A stretch of 8,017 nt of DNA, taken from NCBI GenBank assembly GCA_014376655.1, contig JACMRC010000206.1:1-8017 (forward strand), read 5' to 3'. This DNA comes from Mucilaginibacter sp. Its GTDB lineage: Bacteria; Bacteroidota; Bacteroidia; Sphingobacteriales; Sphingobacteriaceae. Below, in pieces: positions 6,103 through 8,017 of the stretch; within the stretch, counting starts at the first letter, position 1, and every line of letters starts with the position of its first letter. A program made the position numbers and the translations under genes. The notes below the pieces were generated by a model, which did not search any database, was not told the origin of the DNA, and was given only the letters and a program-made list of their open reading frames with translations.

Positions 6103-7092
6103 ATGAACCAGACAGCTGCACAATCTGAAATGATAGAAACATCGAAAAACGACTTAGAAACGTTTTATAACGATGTTATTAAAGGATTATCGGGCACGCC
6201 AAAGCGCTTAAACTCGATGTATTTTTATGATGCCGTGGGTGATAAGATCTTCCAGGAGCTGATGGGATGTCCTGAATATTATCCAACAAATTGCGAATTG
6301 GAGATATTTTCGACCAAAACCGCTGCGCTGGGACAATCTATTATGGCCGATGGTGATAGTTTCGACCTGATTGAGTTAGGTGCCGGCGATGCTACAAAAT
6401 CATCCTACCTGCTTAAGTACCTTGTTAATCAACAAGCCGATTTTACGTACCTGCCTATTGATATATCAGCCAATGTTATCAACTACCTTAATGTAAAGCT
6501 GCCACTTACCATACCAGGTTTAAAAATAACAGGTTTAAACGGCGAGTATTTCGACATGCTTAAAAAAGCAGCATCATTATCAAACAGGCGCAAGGTGGTG
6601 TTGTTTATGGGGTCGAACATTGGCAATATGCCGGTACCCGAGGCTACGAATTTTTGCAAAGTACTACGAGAACATTTAAACCCCGGCGATATGGCATTAA
6701 TTGGTTTCGATCTTAAAAAATCGCCAAAAATCATATTGGCTGCTTATAATGATTCGGAAGGCATCACCAAACGGTTTAACCTTAACCTTTTATTACGCAT
6801 AAACCGCGAGCTTAATGCCAATTTTGATGTGAGCCAATTTGATCATTACGCTACTTACGACCCTGAAACCGGTGCCTGTAAAAGCTACTTAATAAGTTTG
6901 AAGGACCAGATAATAACTATAGGTAAAGAAACAATCCGCTTTATAAAAGATGAATATATTTATATGGAGATCTCGCAAAAGTTCACCATAATGCAAACCG
7001 ACCAAATGGCCGCTAACACAGGTTTTAGGCCCGTCGACCGTTTTTTTGATATCAAGAAGTGGTTTGTAGATTCGATTTGGATGGCCGAGTAG
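6103..7092 (+). CDS. egtD: EgtD-like L-histidine N-alpha-methyltransferase
   Basis: 329 residues, close to the usual ~320. EgtD transfers three methyl groups from SAM to histidine, making hercynine, the EgtB substrate. Visible family blocks are GLSGTPKRL (28-36), YFYD (40-43), PEYYPT (57-62), the SAM-binding ELGAGDATK (91-99), FMGSNIGN (168-175), AYND (214-217) and FNLNLLLRINREL (225-237). E289 and S291 in the ExS motif (YMEISQKF) match the Glu/Ser pair that holds the imidazole ring in Mycobacterium EgtD; Asn175 and Tyr215 match its other ligand contacts. The segment before the last strands reads CKSYLISLKDQ rather than the common IEMHL-type sequence. I could not place the equivalent of mycobacterial Met252 with certainty. 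It is the last gene of the plus-strand operon; its stop lies one base from the stop of the convergent lipoprotein gene. Confidence 0.92.
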   Translation: MNQTAAQSEMIETSKNDLETFYNDVIKGLSGTPKRLNSMYFYDAVGDKIFQELMGCPEYYPTNCELEIFSTKTAALGQSIMADGDSFDLIELGAGDATKSSYLLKYLVNQQADFTYLPIDISANVINYLNVKLPLTIPGLKITGLNGEYFDMLKKAASLSNRRKVVLFMGSNIGNMPVPEATNFCKVLREHLNPGDMALIGFDLKKSPKIILAAYNDSEGITKRFNLNLLLRINRELNANFDVSQFDHYATYDPETGACKSYLISLKDQIITIGKETIRFIKDEYIYMEISQKFTIMQTDQMAANTGFRPVDRFFDIKKWFVDSIWMAE

Positions 7093-7093
7093 C

Positions 7094-7249
7094 TTATCGC
7101 GACGCGTAAACTACCGGAGCTTGCCCTGCCTTTGGCGGGGTTTTTACTTTACCAAAATGCGGGCAGTTACAATCCTTTTTAAAGATGCCGCATGATGTGG
7201 TGCCTATCACAGCAACCAACCCTAATATAATAAGTTTACTTTTTAACAT
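7094..7249 (-). CDS. Very small lipoprotein (51 aa), function unknown
   Basis: Translating the minus strand from the ATG at 7249 gives 51 residues. The first 20 form a lipoprotein signal peptide: a basic start (MLKSK), a hydrophobic core LIILGLVAVIG, then TTSCG with the lipidated cysteine at 20. The mature part is only about 32 residues, with a C-N-C-P-H cluster (27-31) and a Pro/Lys-rich tail ending VVYASR. The TSCG lipobox is typical of Bacteroidota. The start codon overlaps the end of the upstream vanZ-like gene by 14 nt, suggesting coupled translation. The stop is one base from the egtD stop in the convergent direction. Being short it is easily missed, but the signal peptide, lipobox and overlap together argue that it is real. 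The exact localisation and role are unknown. Confidence 0.75.
   Translation of the reverse strand: MLKSKLIILGLVAVIGTTSCGIFKKDCNCPHFGKVKTPPKAGQAPVVYASR
7124..7145 (+). terminator. Terminator of the egt-like operon, inside the opposing lipoprotein gene
   Basis: CCCTGCC (7124-7130) pairs with GGCGGGG (7134-7140) over 7 bp including one G-U, with a TTT loop, followed by TTTTT. It starts 31 nt after the egtD stop. It lies wholly within the coding sequence of the minus-strand lipoprotein gene. Read from that strand the hairpin lacks a following T tract, so it should terminate only plus-strand transcription. Confidence 0.8.
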
Positions 7250-7631
7250 GCTTAACTGCTCCTATAGTTACTAATATACTAAACATTCCCATACCAGCGC
7301 CTACTGTATCTGCAAAAAGGTCGGCCCACTCTGCGCCGCGCCAGGTAAAAACCCATAGTTGCAACAGTTCAATTACGCCGCCATACAGCACAGCCACAAT
7401 AGTTATTACAAACGCAGGCATAAACCATATAGTATCAGCCCCTTTTTTTCTGATATAATCGTTCCCGGTCAACACAACCAGCATAAAAAAGAACCCGCAA
7501 TGCACCAGCTTATCAAACCCCGGAAAAAACAGGTGCGATTTGCCTGCGCTGCCAAAATCGGCATTACACATTATAAAAATAAACAAGGCCCACAAAATTG
7601 CGAGCCTGTTATATTTAAAAAATGTTTTCAT
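7236..7631 (-). CDS. VanZ-like family membrane protein
   Basis: 131 residues with about four predicted membrane segments (roughly 8-22, 42-56, 68-86 and 108-125). It carries the VanZ-like motifs DKLVH (40-44), IELLQ (87-91) and R-x2-E-x2-D-x3-D (R98, E101, D104, D108) before a glycine-rich final helix (GAGMGMFS). VanZ gives low-level teicoplanin resistance in enterococci, but most members of this broad family are small housekeeping membrane proteins of unknown role, and nothing here indicates antibiotic resistance. The ATG at 7631 lies 5 nt after the gcvH stop, and its 3' end overlaps the lipoprotein start, so the three genes form one operon. Confidence 0.85.
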   Translation of the reverse strand: MKTFFKYNRLAILWALFIFIMCNADFGSAGKSHLFFPGFDKLVHCGFFFMLVVLTGNDYIRKKGADTIWFMPAFVITIVAVLYGGVIELLQLWVFTWRGAEWADLFADTVGAGMGMFSILVTIGAVKHVKK

Positions 7632-7636
7632 TGTGC

Positions 7637-8017
7637 TTATGCGCCTACCAGGCCCTTATAATCATCGGCAGATAATAAACCATCTACGTCTGCAACGTTT
7701 GTAACGGTTATTTTAACCATCCAACCTTGTCCGTATGGATCAGAGTTTACCAATTCCGGCGCGCTGTCTAATGCTTTGTTAATTTCGGTTACTGTACCGG
7801 TAACAGGCATAAACAAGTCTGATACGGTTTTAACAGCCTCAATAGTGCCAAAAACCTCTTCTTTAGCCACCTCTTTACCTACCGAATTTATATCTACATA
7901 AACAATATCACCTAACTCGCCCTGGGCAAATTCTGTAATACCTATAGTAGCTACGTTACCTTCTAATTTAACCCATTCGTGGTCTTTGGTGTATTTTAAT
8001 TCAGCAGGAAAATTCAT
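7637..8017 (-). CDS. gcvH: Glycine cleavage system H protein
   Basis: 126 residues, complete: the ATG occupies the last three bases of the window, and the length is normal for GcvH. The single lipoyl-type domain shows the N-terminal YTKDHEWV, then GITEFAQGELGDIVYVD. The lipoylation site is Lys63 in EAVKTVSDLFMPV. The C-terminal SDPYGQGWMVKI is also conserved. H protein shuttles the aminomethyl group between the P, T and L proteins of glycine cleavage in the cytosol. The promoter and any upstream gcv genes lie outside the window. It heads a minus-strand operon with the vanZ-like gene 5 nt downstream. Confidence 0.97.
   Translation of the reverse strand: MNFPAELKYTKDHEWVKLEGNVATIGITEFAQGELGDIVYVDINSVGKEVAKEEVFGTIEAVKTVSDLFMPVTGTVTEINKALDSAPELVNSDPYGQGWMVKITVTNVADVDGLLSADDYKGLVGA

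Noticed and set aside
4935..7092. Ovothiol pathway (OvoA)
   Set aside because: The sulfoxide synthase lacks the fused C-terminal methyltransferase of OvoA, and a separate EgtD for hercynine follows it.

Overview
The window looks like chromosomal DNA of a Bacteroidota bacterium, most likely of the Sphingobacteriaceae type (Mucilaginibacter/Pedobacter-like). This rests on AT-leaning composition, starts without clear Shine-Dalgarno sequences, a TAnnTTTG-type promoter element before the tRNA, a TSCG lipobox, and a tRNA-Glu and type I methylase of Bacteroidota flavour. Genus is inference.

Layout. (1) Positions 1-577: the 3' end of a type I restriction-modification methylase (HsdM), closed by a strong hairpin terminator at 587-613. 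(2) 649-839: a minus-strand tRNA-Glu(TTC) with its own promoter element and a perfect 11-bp terminator. (3) 1000-7092: five tightly packed plus-strand genes, with junctions of a 6-nt gap, an 8-nt overlap, a 7-nt gap and a 19-nt gap. They encode a flavin disulfide oxidoreductase, an ABC ATPase of the betaine/ergothioneine class, a permease fused to a substrate-binding domain, an EgtB-like sulfoxide synthase and an EgtD-like histidine methyltransferase. A terminator at 7124-7145 follows. (4) 7094-8017: a minus-strand operon gcvH - vanZ-like - tiny lipoprotein, meeting egtD tail to tail with a single base between the stop codons.

How it fits together. EgtD trimethylates histidine to hercynine and EgtB adds sulfur to give the sulfoxide precursor of ergothioneine. 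The ATPase plus fused permease/binding protein resembles the EgtV/EgtU (OpuC-class) importer. The first gene is a thiol/disulfide-type flavoenzyme. The five genes therefore read as a combined make-import-(perhaps) reduce module for ergothioneine. No egtA, egtC or egtE is present here. The EgtB resembles the class thought to use cysteine directly, which would remove the need for egtA and egtC.

The most unusual item is the binding domain of the transporter. Its two halves occur in swapped order relative to OpuBC/OpuCC/OsmF proteins: the block normally C-terminal comes first, then a Gly-rich linker, then the block normally N-terminal. This is a circular permutation fused directly to the permease. 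A 51-residue lipoprotein gene (7094-7249) is also easy to miss, and it contains the egtD terminator on its opposite strand.
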